From Bacteroidales bacterium (lineage in GTDB: Bacteria; Bacteroidota; Bacteroidia; Bacteroidales; WCHB1-69), in NCBI GenBank assembly GCA_017525245.1, contig JAFXTE010000024.1, positions 1 through 42,359 on the forward strand: 42,359 bases of DNA, given 5' to 3'. The position numbers and the translations under genes are program-made. The notes beneath the pieces are model-generated. The model had not been told where the DNA came from. It made no database searches and worked only from the letters and a program-made list of their open reading frames with translations. This document shows, one piece after another, positions 1 to 8,198 of this stretch (position 1 is its first letter; the number at the start of each line of letters is the position of its first letter).

Positions 1-309
1 AACCCGCTTCGACTGCATGGCTCCCACTGCCACGGAATGCCCTGTGGTAGTTGACCTTGACCGGGACGGACAGACAGAAATTATCGTCTCCTACAACCAC
101 TATGTCATTGATCACGATCCAAGCACACAACTTATAGTCTTTCATGCTCCTGCCAACACCACGTGGGCACCCGCCCGTTATGTCTGGAATCAGCACGCCT
201 ACAATACCGTCAACGTCAACAACGACCTCACCATACCGACCACCAATTTCAATCCCGCCACCTCCTTCACCGGTCCAGACAATATCGTGCGGAGGCCTTT
301 CAACAACTT
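1..309 (+). repeat. Near-identical repeat, copy 1 (copy 2 at 3490-3798)
   Basis: Aligning by eye with an offset of 3489, I count five differences in 309 positions (142, 169, 263, 293, 298). Beyond about 310 the two genes diverge quickly, although the encoded DQYGRP is still shared. The block encodes the last FG-GAP repeat and a linker of both secreted proteins. It begins at the first base of the window, so the repeat probably extends further left. Confidence 0.9.
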
Positions 310-988
310 TTTGCAACAGGCCACCACACTCGACCAGTACGGGCGTCCGTTTGCGCAGCTGATGAACCTCGCCATCATTGGAGAACCGTCGGTGGAGTTC
401 CAGAATGATGTGGTTGTCGTGGAAATGGAGGTGTGCAACACGGGCGGTGCACCGTTCGCACCACCGATGCACATAACAGTCTATACAGATTCGGGACAAG
501 TTGTGCAAACGGTGGAATTTCCTACTGCACTGCAACCAGGTGATTGTGAGAATATCACACTGTTTATTAATCAGTCTGAATTGAAGCCATTTGGCAATCC
601 CTACCCATTTCGTATCGCCATCAACGACCGAGGGGAGGGAACGGCACAATATGGAGGCTTGCAGGTGGAGTGCGACACGTCCGATAACTACTGGTCAATT
701 GAAGGAACTCCGTGCAACTTGGTGATACCCAATATTATCACACCTAATAATGATGGATTTAATGATGTTTTGGTTCCGAAAATCATGGAAGGTGAGTACT
801 CCTATTTGAGAATGGACATTTATGACAGATGGGGAAAGCGTGTATGGTATCAGGAGAATCCGGAAGAATTGTGGTGGGACGCATCAAAACTGTCGGATGG
901 CGTATATTACTGTGCGATAGAGTATTTTTGCAAGATTACGGGTAGAAAAAAGTATCTCATTCACACGAGCGTGACGGTGATAAGGTGA
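2..988 (+). CDS. T9SS-secreted FG-GAP surface protein, 5' end outside window
   Basis: The C-terminal 328 residues of a secreted surface protein. The reading frame is open from base 2, so the ATG at 17 is internal: the same residues lie in the middle of the 798-residue paralogue at 2291-4687. It begins with a calcium-loop FG-GAP/VCBS repeat (DLDRDGQTEII). A region with the look of a CARDB/Ig-like domain (around VCNTGGAPF) follows, and the end is a gliding-motility-associated C-terminal domain (starting near IPNIITPNNDGFND, with YDRWGKRVW and a GVYYC strand). That last domain is the type B signal for export and surface attachment by the type IX secretion system. The protein is probably an adhesin or cell-surface scaffold; its ligand is unknown. 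It converges with the ATPase gene downstream, with 8 bases between them. Confidence 0.85.
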   Translation, partial: TRFDCMAPTATECPVVVDLDRDGQTEIIVSYNHYVIDHDPSTQLIVFHAPANTTWAPARYVWNQHAYNTVNVNNDLTIPTTNFNPATSFTGPDNIVRRPFNNFLQQATTLDQYGRPFAQLMNLAIIGEPSVEFQNDVVVVEMEVCNTGGAPFAPPMHITVYTDSGQVVQTVEFPTALQPGDCENITLFINQSELKPFGNPYPFRIAINDRGEGTAQYGGLQVECDTSDNYWSIEGTPCNLVIPNIITPNNDGFNDVLVPKIMEGEYSYLRMDIYDRWGKRVWYQENPEELWWDASKLSDGVYYCAIEYFCKITGRKKYLIHTSVTVIR

Positions 989-996
989 AAGATTGT

Positions 997-2142
997 TTAC
1001 AAATTCTGAATCAGCCAAAGGTTGAAGAACATATCGTACATTTGATAGGTGCCTTTGTCAAATGTGAGCAACCCTTTGTCTATTAGAGCGGGTATGGCAG
1101 CCTTTACAGAATTGGGTGATAATAGGCCATGCTTTTTCACGAACTTGCCAGATGTGACGTTTTTGGCCTTGCCCTCCCGCCCTATGGCGATAAGTACACG
1201 ACTCTGCTTCTCTGGAAGCTGGTAGAGTAAATCTTCATATAAATTTGCAGACGTGTCGATGATGTGTTGAATGGCAGTTGGGATGTCCTGAACTCCGCAG
1301 ATTCCACCTTTCGATGTATGAGAAAACAATTCATTCATTACCTTTTGTAGATAGAATGTCACTCCGTCAAATCGGGCATAAAGTTCCTCTACAACCTCCG
1401 ATTCTAATTGGCGTCCTCGAGTTTCGAAATGATGTTGGCAAAATGCTGAGTATTTGTCGAGAGGCAGAGTTTTCAAACTATAGAGAGTTACACTTTGGTA
1501 AAAGGGGCGGGCAGGAGATGTGAACATTGTGGACATCAGATGCTGTCGTGAGCCAGAAAAGACGAATTTCGCATTGCTACAATATTGGATATGGGTGCGA
1601 AGAGCGGCCTCCACATTGGTATCGGCGTATTTCGTAATCTGTTGGAATTCATCAATAGCTACGATGCACGGCTTGTCAGCTTGCTGTAAATACGAAAAAA
1701 TCTCTCCTAAAGTGGTGTTAGGTGTCTCAATATCTCCAACGCAGATTGACCATAAGGGAAGGCCATTTATATCATAACGGATTTCAGATCTTACAGATGC
1801 AAGTACAGAAAGGAACTTTTCCCATACTTTTTTCCCTTTAGGTTTGAGAGTCTCCAGAATCACACTGCCCAGCTTGCTCACCATCTCCTCCACGGATTTG
1901 GTGGAATAGATGTCAACAATGAAAGTATAGTAGTGCTCACTGATTTCCTTTTGTGCAAAGCAATGTCTCAACAAATCTGTTTTTCCATACCTGCGCGGAG
2001 AAATCAACGCCACATTGTTGCCGTTGGTAAGCAATCTGACAATATCTTCGGTCTCTTTCTCTCTATCACAAAAATATTCTTTCCCAACGTATCCCGTTGT
2101 GACAAAGGGATTGTCGAAATTCAAACTAGAACCATTCATCAT
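997..2142 (-). CDS. AAA/STAND-like ATP-binding protein
   Basis: A 381-residue cytosolic protein of the ATPase family common in Bacteroidota and archaea (archaeal-ATPase/AAA-type domain). The N-terminus carries a family-typical segment (FVTTGYVGKEYFCDRE) that leads into a Walker A variant, SPRRYGKT (residues 48-55). The Walker B is CIVAIDEFQ (159-167), and a sensor-like FVFSGS follows. The C-terminal part (from about residue 300) looks like a winged helix (SGKFVKKHGLLSPNSVKAAIPALIDKGLL). Members of this family are ATP-dependent switches of mostly unknown role. The gene stands alone, opposed to both secreted-protein genes, with its own promoter box at 2164-2171. The specific function is unknown. 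Confidence 0.85.
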   Translation of the reverse strand: MMNGSSLNFDNPFVTTGYVGKEYFCDREKETEDIVRLLTNGNNVALISPRRYGKTDLLRHCFAQKEISEHYYTFIVDIYSTKSVEEMVSKLGSVILETLKPKGKKVWEKFLSVLASVRSEIRYDINGLPLWSICVGDIETPNTTLGEIFSYLQQADKPCIVAIDEFQQITKYADTNVEAALRTHIQYCSNAKFVFSGSRQHLMSTMFTSPARPFYQSVTLYSLKTLPLDKYSAFCQHHFETRGRQLESEVVEELYARFDGVTFYLQKVMNELFSHTSKGGICGVQDIPTAIQHIIDTSANLYEDLLYQLPEKQSRVLIAIGREGKAKNVTSGKFVKKHGLLSPNSVKAAIPALIDKGLLTFDKGTYQMYDMFFNLWLIQNL

Positions 2143-2163
2143 ATTTCATTTAAGAATACGCTG

Positions 2164-2171
2164 CAAAAATA
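2164..2171 (-). promoter_or_regulatory. Bacteroidota -7 promoter box for the ATPase gene
   Basis: On the minus strand the sequence reads TATTTTTG, matching the Bacteroidota sigma-ABfr -7 consensus TAnnTTTG. It lies 21 bases upstream of the ATPase start codon. Confidence 0.6.
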
Positions 2172-2255
2172 CAAAATTTCCATAAAATGGAAATTATAAA
2201 ATGGAAATTTATAAAATAACAATTTTTCATGGTGCTTTTAGTGCCAAAAATTTCC

Positions 2256-2263
2256 TACTTTTG
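2256..2263 (+). promoter_or_regulatory. Bacteroidota -7 promoter box for the FG-GAP protein
   Basis: TACTTTTG matches TAnnTTTG and lies 27 bases upstream of the GTG start at 2291. Together with the minus-strand box at 2164-2171 it makes a divergent promoter region. Confidence 0.6.
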
Positions 2264-2290
2264 CAGTGTCAAATATCTATTTAACGCAGA

Positions 2291-4687
2291 GTGAAAGCCT
2301 TAACTCGTCATTGGCTGGCTGTTGTCCTATTGTTGACTTTTGGGGTAGTTCACGCCCAGACCGACTACCTGCCCGACAACATGGACTCGGTGGGGTGCAG
2401 CATCGCGCCAGAGCCGCAGCCGTGGGCAATCGTGCAGGGCCGCACCAGCGAGTTCCTTTCGCACATGTACGCCCTGCCTTTCGTCGGGGACATCGACCAT
2501 GACGGAAGGTCTGAGGTCGTCACCGCTGGTGTCCAAACACCTTACAACTCCTCATCCATCGTCATTTATGACGACCAGCTTCAGCATCTTGCCACTATCA
2601 GTACCCCGGAAATGTATTCGTACGTTGGTTATCCGTTGGCCCTCGCGGATGTGGACAGGGACGGTTTTGGTGAGATTTTCGTCCATACGCGTAGCGGCTA
2701 CCTCTATTGTTACCGGTATGATGGCAATACTGTCACTACCGTTTGGATTTCCAACACTCCAACATCCTTGGATGCTACTGCCGCAATTCTCATTATCGCC
2801 GACATCAATGGGGACGGACACCCTGTAATATGGGCGCTCAACAAAATTTACAATGCTGTCACAGGTGTTGAACTGCTCACCCTTCCAGAGGTCATTGGGA
2901 CGTTCTACTGTAGCACCCCATCCATGGCTGCCATGCCCGTCTTTGCTGATTTTGACAATGATGGTGTTCTTGAATTTGCAGGTGGAAACAAGGTCTTTAA
3001 GCTGAACATCAACAATTATAATGGTACCAACGGCAACTCATCCGAACTCTGGAAGACCATTTCCGGAAATGGCATTGGTGATGGTGTCACCTCTGTCGCC
3101 GACATTGACTTGGACGGCTATCTGGATATGGTGGTGGTATGGGACGACTATATGTATGCATGGAAACCATTTACGGGAATCGGAAGCGAGCCCACCCTCA
3201 TTTCAATTTGTCCGTACACGGCTATCTATCCAGCATCACGTGCGCTCATTGCCGATGTGGACAATGACGGCTATCCCGAAATCCTTTTTTCATACGCTTA
3301 TGGGATGACGGCATACCGGTATAACCCTGCCACTCGATCGCTGCAGCAGATGTGGCAGCAGCCTACCAGCGATGACTCCGGCTGCACCTCCATGACCGCT
3401 TTCGACTTTAATCTGGATGGCAATGTGGAGGTTGTGTATCGTGATATGACGCATCTTCGTATCCTCAACGGTGCTACAGGTGAAGACCAAACCCGCTTCG
3501 ACTGCATGGCTCCCACTGCCACGGAATGCCCTGTGGTAGTTGACCTTGACCGGGACGGACAGACAGAAATTATCGTCTCCTACAACCACTATGTCATTGA
3601 TCACGATCCAAGCACACAACTTATAGTCTTCCATGCTCCTGCCAACACCACGTGGGCCCCCGCCCGTTATGTCTGGAATCAGCACGCCTACAATACCGTC
3701 AACGTCAACAACGACCTCACCATACCGACCACCAATTTCAATCCCGCCACCGCCTTCACCGGTCCAGACAATATCGTGCGGCGGCCGTTCAACAACTTCC
3801 TGCAACAAAGCACACAATTGGATCAGTACGGGAGGCCCTATTTCCCTGGCACGCCTACCGAACTCGACCTCACTGCCAGCCTCTGCATGGGCGAATCCTA
3901 CATCGATGATTTTTTCAGCATCTCGTCCGACACGCTATCAGTAGGGGAGTACGAGTTTCAACGTTTCATCGAACACGAAGATGAGTGCGACAGTATCATC
4001 ACGCTGCATCTTACGCTTTCTGAACCAAGTTCATCGGAAATCTCCGACACCATCTGCCGCGGACAAGGCTACCACCAGCACGGATTCCACATCCCTGAAA
4101 GCAGCACCCTGAACGGCGGCGAACTGACCGAGTCGCTTGTGCTTCACAACCAAGCTGGCTGCGACAGCATCGTCACGTTGCGCCTTACACTGCTGGACGG
4201 CGAGGTGCACATCCTTCCTCCCACGGAGGACTTCTGCAAGAGCTACTCGGCACAACTGGCGGTGGCGACGTCGCTCGACCGCATCCGCTGGAGCACGGGC
4301 GAGGAGACGCAGGAGATTGTGGTCACCCGTCCGGGAACTTATTCTGTAGAAGCCATTTCTGGGCATTGCACCGCCGAGGATGCCATCACCATCGCGGCCT
4401 GCGACTTCGACCTCTTCCTGCCCAACGCCATCACCCCATCGAAAGACGAGGGTACCAACGACTATTTCTGCCTCCCCGAGCAAACAGCCCAACAGTTGGA
4501 GGAGTTCGAAATTCATATCTACAACCGCTGGGGCGGACTGGTCTATCACGCCACCACGCCCTATTTCCGCTGGGACGGTACCGAGAACGGGAAACTATTT
4601 CCCGAAAACATATATAGTTATGTCATCCTATGCAAGCCTGTGGGACATACACGCTTCCTCCGCACAGGGACGATAGTGGTGCTGTGA
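2291..4687 (+). CDS. T9SS-secreted FG-GAP/VCBS surface protein with type B sorting domain
   Basis: A 798-residue secreted protein. The GTG start is chosen because an in-frame stop lies three codons upstream and the GTG opens a good signal peptide (MKALTRHWLAVVLLLTFGVVHAQ, cleavage near HA-Q). Residues 60-430 hold about eight FG-GAP/VCBS calcium loops of the form DxDxDG (67 DIDHDG, 120 DVDRDG, 171 DINGDG, 220 DFDNDG, 271 DIDLDG, 322 DVDNDG, 372 DFNLDG, 418 DLDRDG), typical of a beta-propeller. Residues 525-635 contain two CxG...CDSIxTLxLTL modules. Residues 708-798 form the gliding-motility-associated C-terminal domain (FLPNAITPSKDEGTNDYF, YNRWGGLVY), the type IX secretion signal. Probably a surface adhesin; ligand unknown. 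Confidence 0.9.
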   Translation: MKALTRHWLAVVLLLTFGVVHAQTDYLPDNMDSVGCSIAPEPQPWAIVQGRTSEFLSHMYALPFVGDIDHDGRSEVVTAGVQTPYNSSSIVIYDDQLQHLATISTPEMYSYVGYPLALADVDRDGFGEIFVHTRSGYLYCYRYDGNTVTTVWISNTPTSLDATAAILIIADINGDGHPVIWALNKIYNAVTGVELLTLPEVIGTFYCSTPSMAAMPVFADFDNDGVLEFAGGNKVFKLNINNYNGTNGNSSELWKTISGNGIGDGVTSVADIDLDGYLDMVVVWDDYMYAWKPFTGIGSEPTLISICPYTAIYPASRALIADVDNDGYPEILFSYAYGMTAYRYNPATRSLQQMWQQPTSDDSGCTSMTAFDFNLDGNVEVVYRDMTHLRILNGATGEDQTRFDCMAPTATECPVVVDLDRDGQTEIIVSYNHYVIDHDPSTQLIVFHAPANTTWAPARYVWNQHAYNTVNVNNDLTIPTTNFNPATAFTGPDNIVRRPFNNFLQQSTQLDQYGRPYFPGTPTELDLTASLCMGESYIDDFFSISSDTLSVGEYEFQRFIEHEDECDSIITLHLTLSEPSSSEISDTICRGQGYHQHGFHIPESSTLNGGELTESLVLHNQAGCDSIVTLRLTLLDGEVHILPPTEDFCKSYSAQLAVATSLDRIRWSTGEETQEIVVTRPGTYSVEAISGHCTAEDAITIAACDFDLFLPNAITPSKDEGTNDYFCLPEQTAQQLEEFEIHIYNRWGGLVYHATTPYFRWDGTENGKLFPENIYSYVILCKPVGHTRFLRTGTIVVL
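3490..3798 (+). repeat. Near-identical repeat, copy 2 (copy 1 at 1-309)
   Basis: The second copy of the repeat at the start of the window, here inside the complete FG-GAP gene (residues about 401-502). The five differences I count include at least one amino-acid change (Ser in copy 1, Ala in copy 2, at base 263 of copy 1). Confidence 0.9.
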
Positions 4688-4703
4688 GAATGAGAGGGGA
4701 GTT

Positions 4704-4737
4704 GAAATTTGAAAACTGAGAATTGAAAGCGGAAAAA
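4704..4737. repeat. Interspersed A-rich intergenic repeat, copy 1
   Basis: An A-rich segment with the core GAGAATTGAAA followed by GCGGAAAA. Related copies lie at 4935-4970 and 28689-28730. All three are intergenic. Confidence 0.55.
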
Positions 4738-4934
4738 GTACACCCTTTTCATTACGAAAAAAGTCGTAACGAAAAAATGCGTAATAGGGGACAAGTGCTA
4801 TATGATGGGAGTATTGCCGACTGCCACATCAAAATTTGTTGGAGAGATTGATTTTTAAGAAATTATTCGTATTTTTTTTCTTTGTGTAATTATAAATTGG
4901 AACGGAGAATTAAGTGGGAGGTGGAGGAAACGAG

Positions 4935-4970
4935 GAAATGGAAAATTGAGAATTGAAAACGGAAAAAAAG
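4935..4970. repeat. Interspersed A-rich intergenic repeat, copy 2
   Basis: Shares GAGAATTGAAAACGGAAAA with the copy at 28689-28730. It ends three bases before the pseB promoter box, so it could supply the upstream promoter sequence. Nothing else is recognisable in the 4688-5022 gap. Confidence 0.55.
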
Positions 4971-4973
4971 TTG

Positions 4974-4981
4974 TAATTTTG
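4974..4981 (+). promoter_or_regulatory. Bacteroidota -7 promoter box for the pse operon
   Basis: TAATTTTG matches TAnnTTTG, 41 bases upstream of pseB. A TTG at 4953-4955 is suitably placed for the -33 element. It is the only such box I see ahead of the eight-gene operon. Confidence 0.6.
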
Positions 4982-5022
4982 CAAGTTGATTTTTTGTGTT
5001 TGAAAGTTAAATAGTTTGAACG

Positions 5023-6045
5023 ATGTTAAATAATAAAACTGTTCTCATTACCGGTGGTACCGGCTCATTTGGAAAGAAATTTGTTGAGGTGATTCTGCGG
5101 GATTATCCCAATGTGAAGAAGATCATCATCTATTCTCGTGATGAACTGAAACAGTACGAGTTAAAGCTCAAATATCCAGAAAGCAAATATCCTATGATGC
5201 GCTTTTTCATCGGGGATGTGCGCGATTTGGAGCGACTTACCCGCGCTTGCGAAGGAGTGGATGTGATTATCCATGCTGCTGCCATTAAGCAGGTGGATAC
5301 TGCGGAATACAATCCCGAAGAATGCATTAAAACCAATGTCCACGGGGCTCAAAATGTCATTAAAGCGGCATTGGCTTGCGGCGTGCACGATGTAGTGGCG
5401 CTCTCCACCGACAAGGCCTGTGCTCCCATTAACTTGTATGGTGCTACAAAGCTTACCTCTGACAAATTGTTCACCGCAGCCAATAACATTAAAGGTTCCA
5501 AGGATATCCGTTTTTCTGTCGTTCGTTATGGGAATGTGATGGGCTCTCGCGGCTCTGTGATCCCATTCTTTATTCGTAAACGGGATGAAGGCGCAACAGC
5601 TATTCCTATTACCGATATGCGTATGACTCGCTTCAATATCTCTCTGGAAGCAGGTGTTGCCATGGTGATGTATGCAATCGGACATCATCTGGGTGGGGAA
5701 ATTTTTGTTCCCAAAATCCCTTCCTACCACATTAAGGATGTGGCCACGGCCATCGCACCGAATATTCCCCAAGTGGAAATAGGCATCCGTCCCGGTGAGA
5801 AACTCCACGAGGAAATGATTACGGTTACTGATGCTTTGGATACCATTGATTTGGGTAAATACTATGTGATAATGCCCTCTGTATCGTTTAACCATACGAG
5901 AGAGGATTACATCAAGCACCACAATGCCGTTCTGGTTCCTGATGGTTTCCATTATAGTTCCGACAGCAACACCGAGTGGGAGACAGTGGAGACCATGCGG
6001 GAGAAAATAAGGTTGTTCGTGGATCCGAACTTTGTCGTTAAGTAA
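5023..6045 (+). CDS. pseB: UDP-GlcNAc 4,6-dehydratase (inverting), PseB
   Basis: A 340-residue short-chain dehydrogenase/reductase that starts pseudaminic acid synthesis by converting UDP-GlcNAc to UDP-2-acetamido-2,6-dideoxy-beta-L-arabino-hexos-4-ulose with bound NADP. The Rossmann motif is GGTGSFG (residues 11-17). The PseB/FlaA1-type active site is STDKA (128-132, Asp130 and Lys131) with Tyr139-x3-Lys143 (YGATK). The length and the MGSRGSVIPFF and RPGEKLHEEM segments are typical of PseB and distinguish it from the larger membrane-bound dehydratases. It is the first gene of the nonulosonate operon. A decayed element separates it from pseC. Confidence 0.93.
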   Translation: MLNNKTVLITGGTGSFGKKFVEVILRDYPNVKKIIIYSRDELKQYELKLKYPESKYPMMRFFIGDVRDLERLTRACEGVDVIIHAAAIKQVDTAEYNPEECIKTNVHGAQNVIKAALACGVHDVVALSTDKACAPINLYGATKLTSDKLFTAANNIKGSKDIRFSVVRYGNVMGSRGSVIPFFIRKRDEGATAIPITDMRMTRFNISLEAGVAMVMYAIGHHLGGEIFVPKIPSYHIKDVATAIAPNIPQVEIGIRPGEKLHEEMITVTDALDTIDLGKYYVIMPSVSFNHTREDYIKHHNAVLVPDGFHYSSDSNTEWETVETMREKIRLFVDPNFVVK

Positions 6046-6076
6046 TTGACAATGGATAATTGACAATTGACAATTA
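6044..6076 (+). repeat. Left inverted-repeat flank of the S23 element
   Basis: Made of tandem AATTGACAATT-like units and starting on the pseB stop codon. Its reverse complement resembles the array at 6445-6482 on the other side of the S23 pseudogene. Confidence 0.65.
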
Positions 6077-6435
6077 TGGCTAATGCTATACAAATAAAGA
6101 GTAGGAATTTTGCTATAAGAATTGTAGGATGTTATAAGTTTCTCACGGAAAAGAAGCATGAAACCATAATGTCTAAACAACTATTACGGTGTGGAACAAG
6201 TATCGGTGCCAATACTCGAGAAAGCAAGAATGCCCAATAGCGTCAAGATTTTCTCAGTAAACTGAATATAGCTTTAAAGGAAGCTGACGAAACAGAATAT
6301 TGACTTGACTTGCTCCACGAAACTAAGTATCTTGACGATGATATTTTCAAATCAATCCAAGATGATTGTGCCGAACTTATAAAACTACTCACAGTCATTA
6401 TAAAAAAACTAAAATCAACTCCTTCAACCAAGTAG
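6076..6435 (+). pseudogene. Four-helix-bundle S23 (23S rRNA IVS-type) protein, broken by two stops
   Basis: Read through, this 119-codon frame gives a clear four-helix-bundle S23/IVS protein: RNFAIRIVGCYKFL near the N-terminus, LLRCGTSIGANTRES in the middle, then LSKLNIALKEADETEY and HETKYL. Two in-frame stops interrupt it: TAG at 6238-6240, just after KNAQ, and TGA at 6301-6303, just after DETEY, where the family usually has Trp. The frame is otherwise intact, with no indels, so inactivation looks recent. S23 proteins are found in intervening sequences of 23S rRNA and as free-standing genes in Bacteroidota; their role is unclear. Inverted AATTGACAATT arrays flank it on both sides, and it sits inside the pse operon between pseB and pseC. 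Confidence 0.8.
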
Positions 6436-6444
6436 AAAATTTAA

Positions 6445-6482
6445 ATTGAATTGTCAATTTTCAATTGTCAATTCTCAATTAT
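6445..6482 (-). repeat. Right inverted-repeat flank of the S23 element
   Basis: Units of AATTGTCAATT, the reverse complement of the left array at 6044-6076. The pseC frame is open through this array from 6451, but the repeat-derived residues are unlike any PseC N-terminus. Confidence 0.65.
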
Positions 6483-6489
6483 AAAGCAA

Positions 6490-7656
6490 ATGATTGATCA
6501 CAACATTTCCTATGGTCATCAGTACATCTCCGACGAAGATATCCAAGCCGTTGTTGAAACGCTGAAATCCGACTACCTGACTCAGGGCCCAAAAATCGGT
6601 GAGTTTGAAAAGAACTTTTCCGAATATTTGGGTTGCCAATATGCCTGTATGGTGAGCAACGGCACTGCCGCACTCCATCTGTGTGCTATGGCATTGGGAA
6701 TCAAGCCTGGTGATAAGGTTATTACAACCCCCATCACTTTTGTGGCTTCCGCCAACGGCTTCCGCTACCAAGGAGCTGAGATCGTTTTCTGTGATATTGA
6801 TGCCAAAACCTATTGCTTGGATTTAGACAAACTGGAAGTTATCCTCAAAGCTTCACCAAAGGGCACATACAAAGCTGTTGTACCCGTTGACTTCGCCGGT
6901 TATCCTATTGATGAGGAGCGTTTGCGCAAGTTGGCGGATGAATACGGTTTTGCCATTGTGGTTGATGCTTGCCATGCTCCAGGAGGGAGTTACATTGACA
7001 GTAAAGGCACAAAGCAAATGGTGGGAAATTGCCATTATGCCGATTTGACCTGTTTCTCATTCCATCCTGTAAAGCACATCGCGACGGGCGAAGGTGGTGC
7101 TGTGACCACTAACCGAAAAGACTTGTATGAAAAAGTGGCCTTGTACCGTACACACGGCATCACCAAGAATCCTGATTTGCTCACTCAGAATGACGGAGGA
7201 TGGTATTATGAAATGCAGGATTTAGGATACAATTACCGCATCACTGATTTTCAAGCTGCTTTGGGCATCTCACAACTCAAACGTCTGGATTGGAGCATTC
7301 AAAGAAGAAATGAGATTGCCCACAAGTATGATGAAGCATTCAAAGACACTCCCATAAAGTCTCCGTTTAGGGCAGACAATATCACCCATGCATTCCACCT
7401 ATATATCATACAAGTGGCTACTGACAAACGCAAAGGGTTGTACGATCACCTGCGCGCCAATAAAATTTTTGCCCAGGTGCTTTATATTCCTGCCCACACG
7501 ATGCCTTATTACCGCCAGTTTGGTTGGAAGAACGGCGATCTGCCTGTGGCAGAAGACTACTATCAGCACTGTCTGGCTTTGCCGATGTACCCGACATTGA
7601 CGGAGGAAGAGCAGGAATGGGTGATTGAGAAAGTGAAAGAATACATTGGTTTATAG
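6490..7656 (+). CDS. pseC: UDP-4-amino-4,6-dideoxy-AltNAc transaminase, PseC
   Basis: A 388-residue DegT/DnrJ/EryC1-type PLP aminotransferase that carries out the second pseudaminic acid step, amination at C4 of the PseB product using glutamate. The ATG at 6490 is chosen because MIDHNISYGHQYISDEDI is the usual PseC N-terminus, while an upstream in-frame start at 6451 would only add repeat-derived residues. The PLP lysine is Lys195 in CFSFHPVKHIATGEGG, and Asp159 in VVDACHA would contact the pyridine nitrogen. SNGTAALH (56-63) binds the phosphate. The stop overlaps a possible GTG of the next gene by one base, as expected in an operon. Confidence 0.92.
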   Translation: MIDHNISYGHQYISDEDIQAVVETLKSDYLTQGPKIGEFEKNFSEYLGCQYACMVSNGTAALHLCAMALGIKPGDKVITTPITFVASANGFRYQGAEIVFCDIDAKTYCLDLDKLEVILKASPKGTYKAVVPVDFAGYPIDEERLRKLADEYGFAIVVDACHAPGGSYIDSKGTKQMVGNCHYADLTCFSFHPVKHIATGEGGAVTTNRKDLYEKVALYRTHGITKNPDLLTQNDGGWYYEMQDLGYNYRITDFQAALGISQLKRLDWSIQRRNEIAHKYDEAFKDTPIKSPFRADNITHAFHLYIIQVATDKRKGLYDHLRANKIFAQVLYIPAHTMPYYRQFGWKNGDLPVAEDYYQHCLALPMYPTLTEEEQEWVIEKVKEYIGL

Positions 7657-7664
7657 TGAAGATT

Positions 7665-8198
7665 ATGGAAGTACAGGTGTTATATGGTGAAAGAATTTAT
7701 CTTCGCCGTTTAACGGAGGAAGATGTAACCGATGATTATGTTCGTTGGATGAACGATCCAATGATTAATCAATATCTTGAAAGTCGCTTTTATGAACAAA
7801 CGATAGAAAGTACAAAAGCTTTTATTCGTTCTGTCACAAATGACAATAATTATCAGTTTGGCATTTTCTTAAAAGAAACTGATAAACATATCGGTAACAT
7901 CAAGATTGGTAGCATTAATCATTATCATAGGTACGCTGATATAGGCTTTTTGATTGGAGAAAAATCATATTGGGGAAAAGGAATAGCGACCGAAGCCATC
8001 AAACTTGCTACAGATTTTGCTTTCAATACTCTGAAACTCCATAAATTATGGGGAGGTGCATATTCTCCCAACATGGGTTCTATAAAGGCATTTATCAAAA
8101 ATGGATATCAGGAAGAAGGTATAAAGCATAGCCAATATTTATGCCATGGAGAATATGTGGATGATATTATGTTGGGAAAGGTGAATCCAAATGAGTAA
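7665..8198 (+). CDS. pseH: GNAT N-acetyltransferase, PseH-like
   Basis: A 177-residue RimJ/RimL-type GNAT protein. By position between pseC and the rest of the operon it is the likely PseH, which acetylates the C4 amino group of the PseC product with acetyl-CoA. It has the RLTEEDV entry, WMNDPMINQYLESR, the acetyl-CoA loop YWGKGIATEAI (102-112), and a C-terminal NMGSIKAFIKNGYQEEG typical of GNATs. I prefer the ATG at 7665; a GTG at 7656, overlapping the pseC stop, would add three residues. It overlaps the next gene by 8 bases. The family assignment is firm; substrate and gene symbol come from context, since a second GNAT protein lies further down the operon. Confidence 0.75.
   Translation: MEVQVLYGERIYLRRLTEEDVTDDYVRWMNDPMINQYLESRFYEQTIESTKAFIRSVTNDNNYQFGIFLKETDKHIGNIKIGSINHYHRYADIGFLIGEKSYWGKGIATEAIKLATDFAFNTLKLHKLWGGAYSPNMGSIKAFIKNGYQEEGIKHSQYLCHGEYVDDIMLGKVNPNE

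Noticed and set aside
5161-6180. A 339-codon minus-strand frame opposite pseB
   Set aside because: Antisense to a clear PseB; no recognisable motif.
6238-6303. Reading the TAG and TGA in the S23 gene as recoded sense codons
   Set aside because: Other genes in the window end normally at TAG and TGA, and no neighbour contains such in-frame stops, so a pseudogene is the simpler reading.
6451-6489. Upstream TTG start for PseC
   Set aside because: The added residues are translated repeat sequence, while the ATG at 6490 gives the usual PseC N-terminus.
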